DNA of 64,000 bases from Ziziphus jujuba (Eukaryota > Streptophyta > Magnoliopsida > Rosales > Rhamnaceae). Location: NCBI RefSeq assembly GCF_031755915.1, contig NC_083380.1, positions 15,085,001 through 15,149,000 on the forward strand. Direction: 5' to 3'. The notes under the pieces are model-generated. The model was not told the DNA's origin, did no database searches, and saw nothing but the letters and a program-made list of their open reading frames with translations. The position numbers were made by a program, and so were the translations under genes. How positions within the stretch are numbered: position 1 is the stretch's first letter; every line of letters starts with the position of its first letter. Shown one piece after another: positions 13,037-25,799 of the stretch.

Positions 13037-13588
13037 TAAGGGTGTAAATGAGCTGATTCGAGTTGAGTATTAGCATTTTCAAGGTTAGCTCACATGATTT
13101 TAGTAATGTTCAAGCTTGACTCAAGTTTACAAAATTTTGAAATAAATTACTCAAGCTTGCTCAGCTCTTTAATAAAAAGCCCAAATTTAATTTAGATCAT
13201 CTCATTATACTACAAACATTTAAAAATTTCAACGTTTATTCTTTAAAAATAATAATTTAACATTAATAATTAATTATTTTGATTTATTCTATTAATTTTA
13301 TTATAAAATTAATTTACTCTTAAAAAGTTTGTAAATTAAAAAATAAAAATTTTGTTTATGCATTGTAAATATTCAATTTGGTTAATTTCATAAAATCATT
13401 TTTATATACATATATATAAATAGCAAAATTAAGCTATATATGAGCTCGATTTATTGTTCAAAATTAGCTTACGAGCTTCTTTTGTTATTTAAGATTGACT
13501 TATTTTTTTTACAAATCAAGTTTAAGCATGTTAAAAATTAGCCGAGCTTTTTAATTCATGAACTACTTGAGCCTACTTACAGCTCTAT
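13037..13588. mobile_element. Degenerate inverted-repeat element
   Basis: The left end (GGGTGTAAATGAGCTGATTC, about 13040) and the reverse complement of the right end (AGAGCTGTAAGTAGGCTCA, about 13588) resemble each other, and GAGCT/AGCTT motifs recur at both sides. This is the look of a common class of non-autonomous plant elements. The ends are diverged and unproven. Confidence 0.35.
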
Positions 13589-15560
13589 GAGCACCTCAGA
13601 GGCAAATGTAGGAAATTGTTCCAAGAGGTACCATTTGTGGTAGACTCAATAAAATTTTCCTACCAACATTATATAATAACACTTAGATTTTTTTTCTTTT
13701 TTCCAATTTATGGTGTTGAGAAATACAAACTATATATATATATATATTAAAAAAAATGTAACATTTTTGTTTGTAATCAAATTCATTAGAGTATTAAGCA
13801 AATTAACTGTTAAATCGTTTTTAATTTTTCTTACATAGAAAAATATGATGTTAAGTACTTTGGCAGTATCTTTAAAAAAAAAAAACTACTTTGGCAGTAA
13901 ATAACGAATTTAGTGCACATTGAAAGAATACATAGAATACAAACTGTAAAATAAAAACAAAATTGTGATTTTGTTAAGATTTAAACAAGTAATTGAAAAG
14001 TAGAAAAAAAAAAACCAAAAATATGTGCAATTAAAAAGATAACAGCTTAAAGTTCAAACGAATTTAAGTAATTACACTGTAAATAGTTTTTTGCAATTAA
14101 ATAATTGCATTCAACAATATGCTTGTATAATAATATTATATTAAAATTATTAGTAAAATAAATATATTATAGCTAAATATCATAATTATGGTTATATATA
14201 AGAGAGATAAATAAAAACAATATATAGATGTGATAAAGGAAAAAGAGGATTAAGACAACCCCAAAAAAAAAAAAAAAAAATTGGTAAAAGAAAAAGAAAA
14301 AAAAAAAATCAAACTGTAGAAGAGATAAAAGGTGAGGGGGACACGCTTTAATTATTTATAAAAGGATAAAACGACAATCTGATAAAACAAACAATAAAAT
14401 TTTCATCACATAAAAATAATTTGAGGAGGGGCACGGGAACCTATGTGGGTCCGCCCTTGACTGATTCATCCTGACAATGAAATAAGCCTTAGTTGCAAAC
14501 TTACTTCCGTTTCTGGATTAATGTTTATTTATTTCATCAGAAAAAAATAAAATAAAAAAAGAAATCGATTTACATATTTTCAACCTTCTTTTATGTAGAT
14601 GAAGTTGCAAATTTAGATACGTCATTCCCTTAAAAAAAAACTAGTTACGTCTGCTGCTGGATAGATAATGGAGACTAGAACCATCACATATCTGTATGTG
14701 ATCATTTATATTTTTATCCTTATAGAAAATTTCTAATAAGGATATTAATTAATTAAATTAATAGAGTGCAATTAAATTAACATTTTAAAATGGTTCATAC
14801 GTATATGATCAAATAATTTTGAAAATGCTTAGAACTACTTAATTAAACATTTTCAAATTGTTAAAAGTTTGATCACTTAAAAAAATATATTATTTGTGAA
14901 TTGGATAGCAAGAAAATTATTACTTCGACTTGGTTTATTTTTTCGATAGTGTAAGAATGTTGTTTGTGTAATGGCGTGTAAAGTAGTTGCAAGTGTCTAA
15001 GGGCAAAGTTGATGTCGCTGACAAACTTGAGCCTGAAATTGCAAAGTAGATGATCCAAATCGTGGCTTCTAATTGGTTTTATGATCCTACTGTTTTCATT
15101 TTTCCAACTTTTCTTTTATTCCTTGTGCAACTTGGAAGCTGGTGTAATTTTGACCTTAGCTTAGCCAAAGAAAGAAAGATGAAAGTTTTGAATTGAGATG
15201 TAAATGTGTGTGGCTAATTTCCACATTAGAAAGACTAATATTAATTTGGAACATTTAATTATATTTCAGCTTTTAATATTTTAATATTAAAATTCTAATA
15301 GAATAATAGAAAAAGTAGAACCTCTTAATCATAATTAGTATAATTGCTAACTGGCAATTGGTGCTTTATCATTTGATAACAAAGAGCATTTTTGAAATAA
15401 AATTGTATTATTGTCAAGTGAGATTACTCATGCGTATTATCAATTCAAGATATCGGATGCAGGAAATTAAGTAAATAATAAAAAAATATATATAGTATTA
15501 TTGGAATTTTTAGAAATATAGAAACTATATCTTTGTTTCGTCTAAGTATTTTTAAGCGTT
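13589..15560. other. AT-rich spacer
   Basis: No gene was recognised. The G-rich stretch GGGCACGGGAACCTATGTGG near 14430-14460 resembles one end of a hAT-type element, but no partner end was found. A 61-residue minus-strand frame at 14873-15058 has no motif. Confidence 0.35.
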
Positions 15561-15802
15561 CGATTCACCAAATTGTCCAAGTTTAAAGAGGAAGAACCAT
15601 TTGGAGCAGTAGCTTCTTAGGCCAATTTCTTCCACTCCAATGCCTTACTTTACATTTCTTTGCCTTTCTCTTCCTCCATCAACTCTCTCACAAGTTTTTC
15701 AATAATCTCATCTCTCTTGGCATCATTCTTTATCTCCATGCCTACTCTCCGTTCCTTGCAAGCATACCGGCAGTTCGTTTGCTGCTCGGTGGAGAATGGC
15801 CA
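15561..15802 (-). pseudogene. UDP-glycosyltransferase 3'-end relic
   Basis: The minus strand encodes the C-terminal tail of a UGT85-like enzyme. It begins just inside the PSPG box (WPFSTEQQTNCRY), continues through GMEI, LVRELMEEEKGKEM, LEWKKLA and ATAPNGSS, and ends with a DNLV tail. Two in-frame stops (after GKEM and after KKLA) kill it. The 5' side breaks off at a (TA)n microsatellite (15804-15833), and no further UGT sequence follows. It is most similar to the intact gene at 6942-8502, so it is probably a decayed tandem copy. Confidence 0.85.
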
Positions 15803-15803
15803 G

Positions 15804-15837
<34 letters not shown>

Positions 15838-16455
15838 ATATTAGAGGTAGAAGAAATTTGAAGTTTTAAACTCCTTTTCGTACTTTCGAGGAAATAACAG
15901 ATTTATCAAGACAAATTTCATATTAAGTAGTTATTAAGAAGTGATAAAAATCTCATATTAAGTAGTTACAAAGAAGCAATTAAAATGAATTGTCACTTTC
16001 ATTTCAAAGTTTTGTTGGACCTCACAAATTTATATATAAAGAAATCACTACATGAAATATCATCAAATACCTTTTGTCTACTCAATCACCTATCTTACAA
16101 AATTGTTTGATGTATTTAACCTGCTAGCAAATAGCAGGCAAAAACAAAATCAACTCCGTTTGATTCATTCCAAAAAAATCAATTAATTATTTTCCTATTC
16201 CTGAGGATTCATGTAATGCAACAGAATACAATGCTTATTCATGCATATTGTGCAATAATCCATAGCAAGTATGGAAAAAGAAGCTAATAAGACAGTATTT
16301 TATTTCAGCACATATGTTTTAGATAAAATGCTTACTCCACATAATATCAAAGAGTTAAGTAAAACCATAGGCCAATGATGATCCATACATGAGTTTGTAC
16401 ATGTAATTGAAAATTCCAGTGAAGTTTCCTTAATGCAGTCATAGCTTAAGCATAT
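15803..16455. other. Spacer between the UGT relic and the MATE cluster
   Basis: A (TA)n microsatellite lies at 15804-15833. No gene was seen. The region includes the 3' flank of the first MATE pseudogene. Confidence 0.4.
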
Positions 16456-19400
16456 CATGAGACTACATGTACAGGTATTTTCGAGTCATGGATCCTTTTT
16501 GTGGCCTTCTTTGCCTGTACATAAAATGATCATGAAAGTCAAGATGAAGAAAATAAATGGAGATTAGAGAGAGAAGAGACAGACAGAGAGAGAGATTCTA
16601 CTTCTTGCTCCCAGTTGGTTCGGATTGTGATAGTGAACAGAAATAAAAGTTGCACGACGAGTGCACATATTATACCTAAACACAGACCCTATATTCAAAA
16701 CCAAATAGTTCACAAAATTAATTTCTTGCTTGCATTCCAAGAAAAGCATGAAAATAAAGTTTAAAAGAGTTAGACAAGAACCTTTCCACCAACATGAAAG
16801 ACAAAAGCCAGTAGAACAGCTGATGGAACCCACATCCTCTTGCATTCCCTAAGATGAAAAAGAAAAATACATATATATATATATATATATTCAAAAAATG
16901 CAAAATAAATAGTCATGTGTCATAAGAAAAGTTTTTTTTTTTTTTCTATGATAAATAAAGGAAATGTACAAGCTGATTTTATTTTTACGTAGGAAAAACC
17001 TGAAAGAACACACTGGAGTCCATCAATAAAGCAAAGGACTGCAAGAATTGGCATCAATTTTGATACATATTTGACCACTTCTGTTTCTTTGCAATAAGCA
17101 TAGCCCCAGACGTTGTGTATCAATATAAGGATTGATGCCACAAATAAACCCTCGGTAATGGCCAAGACCAGGACAACACAAACTGATAAACGAGCTGCTT
17201 TTGGATTTCCCGCTCGCTCCTAATTCATTCGAAACCCGAGTACTATAAATCAGGGGAGAAAAAAAAAAAAAAAAAAAAAAAAAGGGCAGAAAAAATGAGA
17301 AATATCAAACTATAATTGGGGATTGTATTGACTACTTGTACATGCTTTCCATTAAAGCTCACCTTACAGCAGCACCTAGTCCAGAAGGGATCATGCATAC
17401 TGTTCCAACTGTGTTGAGGCTGGAAAGAAAGGTTTAGTTGGTAAAAATTAGAAATGTAGAATCCTGAATAAGAGCTCAACCTACAAACTCAATAAAATTT
17501 ATGACATAAGTAATGTTTAACCTTTCAAATTAAACCTGATAGAGAGAACAGAGGTCTCTAGCTTATGATTGGGAAGAAGACCGGAAAAAAGAACCAACAT
17601 TTCAAATGACCACATCTCCAAGCTATTCATAAGCGTTGCAAAAACAACATTGTAAGCTCCATTTGCATGCAAGGGTAAAACTTTGCTATAGAGAAAAATA
17701 TTAAGGTTAAAATTGAATGCAGAATTCTTCTTATACGTATAGTTTTACTAGTGAAAATACCACTACATTTAACAAAATAGAAATTATTACCAGATCATGA
17801 CAGCTGAAGGAATGGCAAGTTTAAGAAAGCAGGGATGCTTTGAAAAGATTCCTTTGAAAACCCTGTCCAAGTTTTTGCACATGAAGACGAGAATTTGACA
17901 TAAAGTCCCAACAATAGCACATTGATCCAATAAGAGATGGAATTTGCCAAGGCAGCTCCTCTGTTTCCAAGTCCAGATTTAAAAACCAAAATCCAACACA
18001 TAAAGACATGGAATAAAGTTGTGATTCCACAGCTAAGCACCATTGGGAAAACAATGTGTTGGGTCTGTAAGAATCGAATGAAGCATTGAAGAAGACCGTA
18101 GGCAAAAATGCTTGGAATCATAAAACGAGCATATTGTCCTGCTTCTGCTGCTATTGCAGCATTTTGGCCAACCGAAGTTAGAATTGATCTTGTGTTTGCC
18201 CAAATAACAGCAAGAGGTATGCTAGCAAGTAAGAGAATAAACATGGCCCTCTGCGTGTATATGCCCATCATATCATATTGCTTTGCTCCATATGCCTGCC
18301 CTGATAATGTCTCTAATGCAGTTGACAGTCCCATCTATTCAAGCAAAACAATCAATTTGGAAGGAAAAATAATAAAAATAATCTTCCTCTTTCTAAAAAC
18401 AGTATAAGCAATTTGTATGACACTTAGAGCACAATATCTGGGTAAATGAATCCAATCTACTTGTTTCCTTATGTTATTAATAATTAAGGACAAATCAAGT
18501 TTTCATGAACTATGGCTTTTTGCTAGCTTAACTGGGACCCCTTGATACAGTCTTGAGGTTCTTATTGTGCCAGAAAAAATTTAGGTGTATACATTTCACT
18601 TAAGTAGTCTTCAGTTATAATATAAGGCGATGATTTTTCACTAAGCGGTCCCTTAGGGCACTTGAAAAGTATGCGCAAATTAAAGCCTGAAACTATTAAT
18701 CAATACTAAGCATGTCCAAAACCAAATTTGGGGACAACAAAAACCAGAATTTCAATGTAAGTTTAGGTTTCTGTTATTATTTTTTATTATTTTTCCAAAT
18801 CTGTGAGGTCACTATCAAAATACAATGAACTGAAAAGGTTTTTGTCAATACCCACAACAAAATTCCGTATTATCCACAACAATTAATTTGAAATATTAAA
18901 TAAATCAATTGTACAATGCATGGCTAGAACGTGGCAAGATATTGTGCTGTAGAAAAAGTTAAGTAATTATCCAAGACAAAAAATGTAGCTGGATGGAGGA
19001 AAGAAATACATTTTGCTCAAGAAGAATGTCATATGATCAAATGTAGAAAGACATGTGTAGAGAAGTAAAGGGAGAAAAGGGCAGGTGTTAAAAATAAGGA
19101 TAATATCAAAAGTGGGAAAAAAAGAATAATAATATGAGCAAAAACAGTTTTCAAACTGGTTTTCTATCTTTCAGTGAAAAACAAATAAATAAATAAAATG
19201 AAGAAATAAAAGGTAAAAAATTTCCATAACCACAGAAACTAAAAAAAAAAAAAAAGAAAGATTAAGATAATAATAAAAAACTTACCAGCAAGCTGAAACC
19301 TGTAACACTTGCAAAAGAAGTACCAACAGAAGCACCAGATAAAGGTAACTCACCAAGATGACCAACAAACATCACTGATATAACTTGTAAGCAAAACAGC

Positions 19401-19573
19401 AATATGTTCACTGCTATCAGAGGCCCTGCTAGCCAAAGCTGCTTTTTTACTTCCTTAATGATCTGGCTTTTCCTATCATTTTTCTCATCTCTTCCATTCT
19501 CACCACCATTTTCTTCACCAACTTGAACCTGGGGTGTGTTTGAATATGGCATTTGTTCCTGATCTCTCTCCAT
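16456..19573 (-). pseudogene. MATE/DETOXIFICATION transporter, copy 1 (eight exons, three lesions)
   Basis: MATE proteins are 12-helix membrane antiporters that export organic toxins and metabolites using an ion gradient. All eight exons are recognisable: 19573-19286, 18334-17791, 17622-17536, 17419-17363, 17242-17000, 16848-16782, 16688-16602 and 16514-16456, each with GT/AG borders. Comparison with copy 3 (38527-42715) shows three frame-breaking changes. One base is lost in exon 2 near 17820, giving a TGA at about 17795. A 4-bp tandem duplication GAGC lies in exon 5 (17212-17219), making it 243 nt instead of 239. A 52-nt deletion in exon 6 (67 nt instead of 119) removes the segment after RGCG. 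The first two shifts cancel each other numerically, but the stop comes first. The start is ATG at 19573 (MERDQEQ). An upstream in-frame extension is probably 5' UTR. Confidence 0.88.
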
Positions 19574-20569
19574 TTTTTCTATACTTGGATTCAGAATGAG
19601 CAAGGGAGACTGAGGCAGAGACCTTGTTAGCAATGTGGGGTTACATATATCTATACACATATGCTTTAATGAAAAATTTTTGTATGTGAGAACTCAAACA
19701 TTGGTTGCATGTTGTCCCCACAGAGAGCCCAGTGGCAGACCAAGTAAAATTGTTTCCCCTTTGACACTTGGATATTTCATGTCTTCTTGATGAGTTGTAA
19801 TCTCCATCCCCAATCCACTAGTGGTTCTTGCTTTCATATACCCCATCATATAAGATTTGCTATCTTCACTTTACTTTTATAGATGAATATACTCATTAGC
19901 CAAAAAAATTAACATTAAATTATAATGGACAAATGAAGTTGGTCTAATTATATATTCCTCCTTACATTCACAATTAAAGTAAGAATAGTAAAATCAACAT
20001 TCTGATTTGGATCTTTTACTCCATTGACATTGATGGGTTTTAGGGGAGAGAGAGAGTGTTGATCGAGATGTATAGGAGAGAAAAGGACACGATATACAGT
20101 AAAAAGAAAAGCCCCAGCTCTCTATATATAATATATGGACGCAATTTCAAATACTAAATCCCCCTAGGACTAGGAATCGTGTTACCCAAGTTTCACTGGG
20201 ATTGGTCAATGGAATTTAGGAAATCTGTTGCCTTTTTTTTTTTGGTTTTTTTTGGGGGGAAAGGGAAACCTGTCCTTAGACGCACTTTATTATTATTATT
20301 ATTATTATTTTTTTTTTTTACATCAAGCTAGTGCCCAAAAAATTTAAAAAAAAAAAATTGTACCTTTTCAATATTGGATTGCCCTGTGTAATCCAACCAT
20401 ATACCCAAATTATTTTAATTTTGAAAGAGTTGGACAAAGATAATCAAACTAATGACGTACTTTATTATTATTATTATTATTATTATTTTTTGGTAATAGT
20501 AATTAATATCAAGCTAGTGCCCAAAAAAAAAATGTTCCTTTTCTATATACATATGTATATACACACATA

Positions 20570-20600
<31 letters not shown>

Positions 20601-20621
20601 TATATGTGTATAACAGCTCAC
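19574..20621. other. Spacer with a duplicated (TTA)n segment
   Basis: Expected exons 5-8 of MATE copy 2 are not here. A (TTA)n tract followed by CATCAAGCTAGTGCCCAAA (about 20290-20345) recurs as (TTA)n plus ATCAAGCTAGTGCCCAAA (about 20462-20530), so a segment of roughly 185 bp is tandemly duplicated. (TA)n and (CA)n tracts occur at 20545-20610. Confidence 0.5.
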
Positions 20622-22363
20622 CTCCCAGCACCACTGAGGCCTAGAGCGATCCTCCAAACTACTGAATTTAAATTGAGGCTGCAAAAGACTTTCATTAATA
20701 GTTTATATAAGCTAATCGGAACCTAGCTAATAATAATATAACCGTGACAATTTTTTTTTTCTTTTTTTTTTTTCCCCCCTTTCTGCCAGTAAATTGTTAA
20801 AGTCAAATAAAGACTAACCTGATAGAAAGCACAGAGGCTTCTAAGTCTGGATAAGGAAGGATACCAGATAAGAGAACCAGTACTTCAAAAGACCAAAACT
20901 CCAAGCTGCAGTTCAAAATCATGGAAATAATTCACATTTATTTTCGGATTCAGAATCAAACAAGGACCTTAGACAGTAATAAATTAAAATTGTTTTATGT
21001 TCCTTTATTCTCTCCCTTTCTTAGTTCCCAGGAAATTAACATAGAGACAAACAGAAACAGAAAATTGCCATGACATTGAAGCTGAAGGAACAGCAAGTCT
21101 GAGAAAAGATATAATGTCATGAAATGCCTCTTTCGAAAAGCCTGTCCAAGTTTTTGCACATGAAGAAGAGAACTTCACGTAGAGCACCAACGATATCACG
21201 TTGATCCAATAAGAGATGGAATTCGCCAAAGCAGCTCCTCTGTTTCCAACTCCAGATTCAAACAACAAAACCCAACAGAGAAAAATGTGGAAAAGTGTTG
21301 TGAATCCGGCAATGAGCAACAATGGAAATATCATGTTCTGGGATTGTAGAAATCTAATTTGGCACTGAAGAATAGCATAACCAAAAAGGCTAGGAATCAA
21401 GAAAATGGCATAATTTCCAGCCTCTGCTGCTATGGAAGCATTTTGGCCTACAGCAATTAGAATAGAATTGGTGTTTGACACAATGAAAGCAAGTGGTATG
21501 CTAAGGAGTATAAGAACAAGCATAGCTCTCTGCATGTGTATGCCTAGTATATGATACTGCTTTGCTCCATATGATTGCCCACAATGTATCCAATGCACAA
21601 GTCATCCCTACATATATATATATATATATATATATAGCATTAAAAAAATTAGAAAAAAGACAAAGAAAGGTTACTAGAAATTTATAAAATGTTCATATAT
21701 AAGATAACTAATAGTTTGAATTAAAGTTTTCAATTTGTAAATTTTGTATTAATTACATATCATTTTTTTTTTTTAACACAAATATAACTTTGCACTTATA
21801 ATCTTATTCAATCAGGTTCATTTTCAGTGTACATGTATAAAACTCATCAACATTATGCTATTGCAACATATATATATATATATATATATTTCAGTTCAGA
21901 ATATTTTGATATCAACATCAGACAACATGCCCTCCTACAATATATTACCTAATGAGTATTTCGACTTTATTAAAGTTATGATATCTTAACCTGAAAATGA
22001 CTTTACACACATATATATATATATATATAAGTAAATAATATGGAGAAAATGAAACAAGCTCAATAACAAGCCGAAACCGATCATGGATACAAAGGACTTG
22101 GCCATGGAAGCAGCAGAAAGAGATAATTCATCAAGATGACCAGCAAACATCAATGATATCACCTGTATTAGTTTTTTCAGGAGATTCACCGCTATTAGAG
22201 GCCCTGCTAGCCACAACTGCTTCTTTACTTCTTCAAGAATTTCGTTCCTCCAAATACCGCTTTCACATTTTCTCTGATCATTCTCGACGCCACGAAGTCC
22301 TTCCTGATCATAGACAGTAATCAATGGGGCGCTTAGAGAAAGATTTTCATTCTTACTATCCAT
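20622..22363 (-). pseudogene. MATE/DETOXIFICATION transporter, copy 2 (exons 1-4 only)
   Basis: Four exons survive: about 22363-22064, 21607-21069, 20905-20819 and 20678-20622. Exons 3 and 4 keep the family lengths (87 and 57 nt). Damage is extensive. The donor after exon 1 reads TT where copy 3 has GT. Exon 2 has lost two bases between DTL and GQSYGAKQYH. The donor after exon 2 is GC instead of GT. Exons 5-8 are missing entirely. The remaining exon 2 still shows the typical N-terminal MATE helices and the conserved GNRGAALANSISYW motif. It lies between copies 1 and 3 in the same orientation, so it is part of a tandem array. Confidence 0.85.
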
Positions 22364-22995
22364 TTTTTTCTCTGCTTCAGACTGAGAGAAGACGGTTTAG
22401 GAAGGGAAAGAGAGTGGCTATACATATTTATTTCGCTAGCTTTATTTGGATAGGTGTGTTTCGCAACCTTTTTTCAAGTTCTTTGAATATGCATGAACAT
22501 GATTAATTCATGACCTCAAGAAAAAGTGTTATTAAAACATATGTACATGTATCTATAGACAATGTTGTCAAATCATAGATCGAAACGTGAATCCTTTTAT
22601 CAAAATTATGAAATATGTATTGAAACAAAACAAAACGTGTATCGTGAGATACATTCAAAAATAATATTCAATAATTTGTATTATTTATAATACTAATATA
22701 TCTAATATTGAATTAAACTACTAATAAAAATAATAAATTATAATAATATTTATTTATCATTCATCAATTTAAATATAGTTATTAATTCTAAATTCAACAT
22801 CTAAATTTTAAAATAGCAGCTAAATGTATAAAATAAAATTTTAATAAATATTATATTTAAAAATAAAAAATAGAAAAGTTTAATTAATTATATTATTAAT
22901 ATATATATGTATATATAGTTACTTTTTGTTTTATTATTTATTTAAAATATTAAAAAATTGGTTTTGCACGTAGCCCTATACTACAACATCACATC

Positions 22996-23578
22996 CAGTG
23001 AAGAAAATATCGATGTCGATAGAAATATCGAGGGTATGATTTTACGGAAATATCGATAGAAATGTCGATATCGATGGAAATATCGGTAAAGTTACGGAAA
23101 CTGTAAATTTTTAATTTAGAAAATAATTTTTTTTATATGAGATAATTAATATAATAAAATTATATAAGAATACAATAATTAGAATACAATAATCATAAAA
23201 TATTCTATAAATATGACAAATTATTTATAAGTGAATAAAATATAAAGTTAATTCACACCAAAATATAGAAAATTTAACAGAGATAATAGGAAGATACAAG
23301 AAATTCTCAAATATAATCCCTAATACATTATTAATACCAAAAAGAATTCCTTGGTTCTTCAAATTGATGATCATATCTTGATGTTTCACGTGTATAACAA
23401 TAGGCATTCCAATTTATTTTTTTTTTCATTTCAAATTTTTTTTCAATACTTTCAGCATCATACTTGATTAATATTTTGAAAAAAAAAAAAATCAAACAAT
23501 CAATCATTTCGGCTTTCTTCAATTTCGGCTCTCACCCTCTCAATCAATTTTTTTTTTTAAGCCAATAACAACCGAAAA

Positions 23579-23615
<37 letters not shown>

Positions 23616-24745
23616 ATCCAATTTCCCAATTTCGGCCTCTCTCTTCTCTTCCCTTCTCTTGTCTTCTCGTCTCTTCTCTCTGTGAAAACTGAAAACAAAT
23701 TTCTTTGCCTTGCTAGCAAATTGACACTTTGACAGATCGTTAATGGCTCGCATGAAGGGGAAAAAATTAGCTGCCTCGCTGGAGAAACCGACTGCTTGAA
23801 GGCCTGGGTATTCCTCGCTGGAGAAACCGACTGCCTCGCTGGGTGACTGGGTCACTGCTCTGCTGCTGGGATGCTGGGAAATTGGATTGATTTTTCATTT
23901 TTTTCTGTATTTTTCTGCTGCTGGGATGCTGCATCAATTTCCCCTCATTCCACCCCCAACCGAATGATCCCCCCATTCCCAATCATAGTTTTTTTTATTT
24001 TTTTCTGTATTTTTCTGCTGCTGGGAAATTGAACTGATTTTTTTTTATTTTTTTCTGTATTTTTCTGCTGCTGGGATGCTGGGAAATTGGATTGATTTTT
24101 CATTTTTTTCTGTATTTTTCTGCTGCTGGGATGCTGCATCAATTTCCCCTCATTCCCCCCCCCCCAACCGAATGATCCCCTCATTCCCAATCATAGTTTT
24201 TTTTATTTTTTTCTGTATTTTTCTGCTGCTGGGAAATTGAATTGATTTTTTTATTATTTTTTCTGTATTTTTCTGCTGCTGGGATGCTGGGAAATTGGAT
24301 TGATTTTTCATTTTTTTATGTATTTTTCTGCTGCTGGGATGCTGCATCAATTTCCCCTCATTCCCCCCCCCAACCGAATGATCCCCTCATTCCCAATCAT
24401 AGTTTTTTTTATTTTTTTCTGTATTTTTCTGCTGCTGGGATGCTGGGAAATTGGATTAATTCTTTGTTTGCTGCATCAATTTCCATTTATTCCCCCCCCC
24501 GAACCGATATATCCAGAAATTTCCACATTTTACCATCGACAACCCACCCGATCTTTCCACCTTATCCACCCAAAATCCGACATCTTCACCGACAATGGCC
24601 GATTCCGTCGACTTCCATCGATTCCGGCGACAGATCGACGACACGCGTGCAAGAAACTTCTTCCCCCCCCTGTCGGTGTCGGACAGCGTCGACAACGGAA
24701 ATTATCGTCGACATTTCCACTGTCTCGCCGATTTTTACTTCCCTG
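22996..24745. mobile_element. hAT-like non-autonomous element with 8-bp target duplication
   Basis: The ends are CAGTGAAGAAAATATCGATG and, reversed, CAGGGAAGTAAAAATCGGCG. They are flanked by the identical 8-mer ATCACATC (22988-22995 and 24746-24753). An 8-bp duplication and CAG-type ends are hallmarks of hAT transposons. TATCGAT-like motifs recur near the left end. No transposase was recognised. The interior contains a pyrimidine-rich leader-like stretch (23620-23690) and a 207-bp tandem array. Open frames here are low-complexity and probably not genes. Confidence 0.68.
23850..24490. repeat. About 207-bp higher-order tandem repeat
   Basis: The marker CAATCATAG ends repeat units at 23988, 24196 and 24402, spaced 208 and 206 bp. 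Each unit contains smaller repeats of TTTTTCTGTATTTTTCTGCT plus GCTGGGA, followed by GCATCAATTTCCCCTCATTC and a C-run of variable length. A shorter duplication built on CTCGCTGGAGAAACCGACTG occurs just before it (about 23777-23842). Confidence 0.8.
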
Positions 24746-25799
24746 ATCACATCTTAATAAATAATAATAAAATAATTATTTTTATTCACCCTATATTACG
24801 ACATCATTTCTTATACGTAGCCCTATTACAACATGACATCTTAATAAATAATAATAAATATATATATATATATATATATATATTTTTACGTGGTCTTCCA
24901 TTTTACATCTTATCATCTCTTAATTTCTTTCTCAAGATTCATAAAAAAGATACATATGCTCTGCCAAATTCAGCAAATTCCTTATAAAAGGTTTTTTTTA
25001 ATTAAAAATCTCAAATCACCGATAAAAATTAAAAAAATAAATAAAATAATAATAAATTTTCTTTATTTTTACTGTTCATCTTCCTCTCTGCTTCTAAACA
25101 TCTTCTTCTCTATTTTTTTAAATAAATCATCATGATCATCTTCTTCTCTTCTCCATCTTCTCCAATTATCATTTATTCCTCTTTTTTTCCATATTCTACC
25201 TAAAATTAATTGAAAAACAGGAAACAAGATTATGAAATTTAAAATCGGTGAATTGGCAATTTAATCGAATCGTGCGATTCATTTGGATGAAACGTACAAT
25301 TCACCTGGAAACCGATTCAAATACACGGCTTGTATCTTTAAACATCAATCTCGTTCCGAATTGGACGACTCATATCGTGAATCGTCTGTTTTTAATAACA
25401 TTGTCTATAGAACCTTTTACACTATTGCTATTAGAACCCATCCAGGATTCCTTCCCGGAATTCTAAATCAGCTCTGATCTAAGGAAAACCTTACCGGACG
25501 TCCTACGGATATTTCGGCAATATCTCCCCTAAGGGTAGAGCGTGCCCCAACACTATCTGCATGAAAACACACTTCTACATATATCACCTTATCCCTCCCA
25601 CCTTATTACAATAATTTACACAAATGGCAGCACTGCGATATCAAATTATAAAAACATACAATAGAAATGATTTAATAACTAAACAATAAAAAATATCTTT
25701 AAACGTCCACATCCGCCCACACCACCCACTAATACTGTTTTACATTTTGATATCTTTTTACAACGTTCCATTGCGTAGTATAAATAGGAGGAAAATAGC

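Larger units (their letters stand above)
22559..25404. mobile_element. Element with short inverted ends flanked by CTATAG
   Basis: The left end (ACAATGTTGTCAAATC) and the reverse complement of the right end (ACAATGTTATTAAAAAC) agree closely. Both are bordered by CTATAG (22553-22558 and 25405-25410). As CTATAG is palindromic, it could be part of the inverted repeat rather than a target duplication. The interior is AT-rich and non-coding apart from the hAT-like insertion at 22996-24745. The superfamily is not assigned. Confidence 0.45.

Noticed and set aside
14420..14470. G-rich stretch with GGGTCCGCCCTTG considered as a hAT end
   Set aside because: No partner end or target duplication was found.
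24595..24987. 130-residue plus-strand frame starting MADSVDFHRF
   Set aside because: The first half has normal composition but no domain and runs into AT-rich and TA-repeat sequence across the border of the hAT-like element. At best it is a captured gene scrap.
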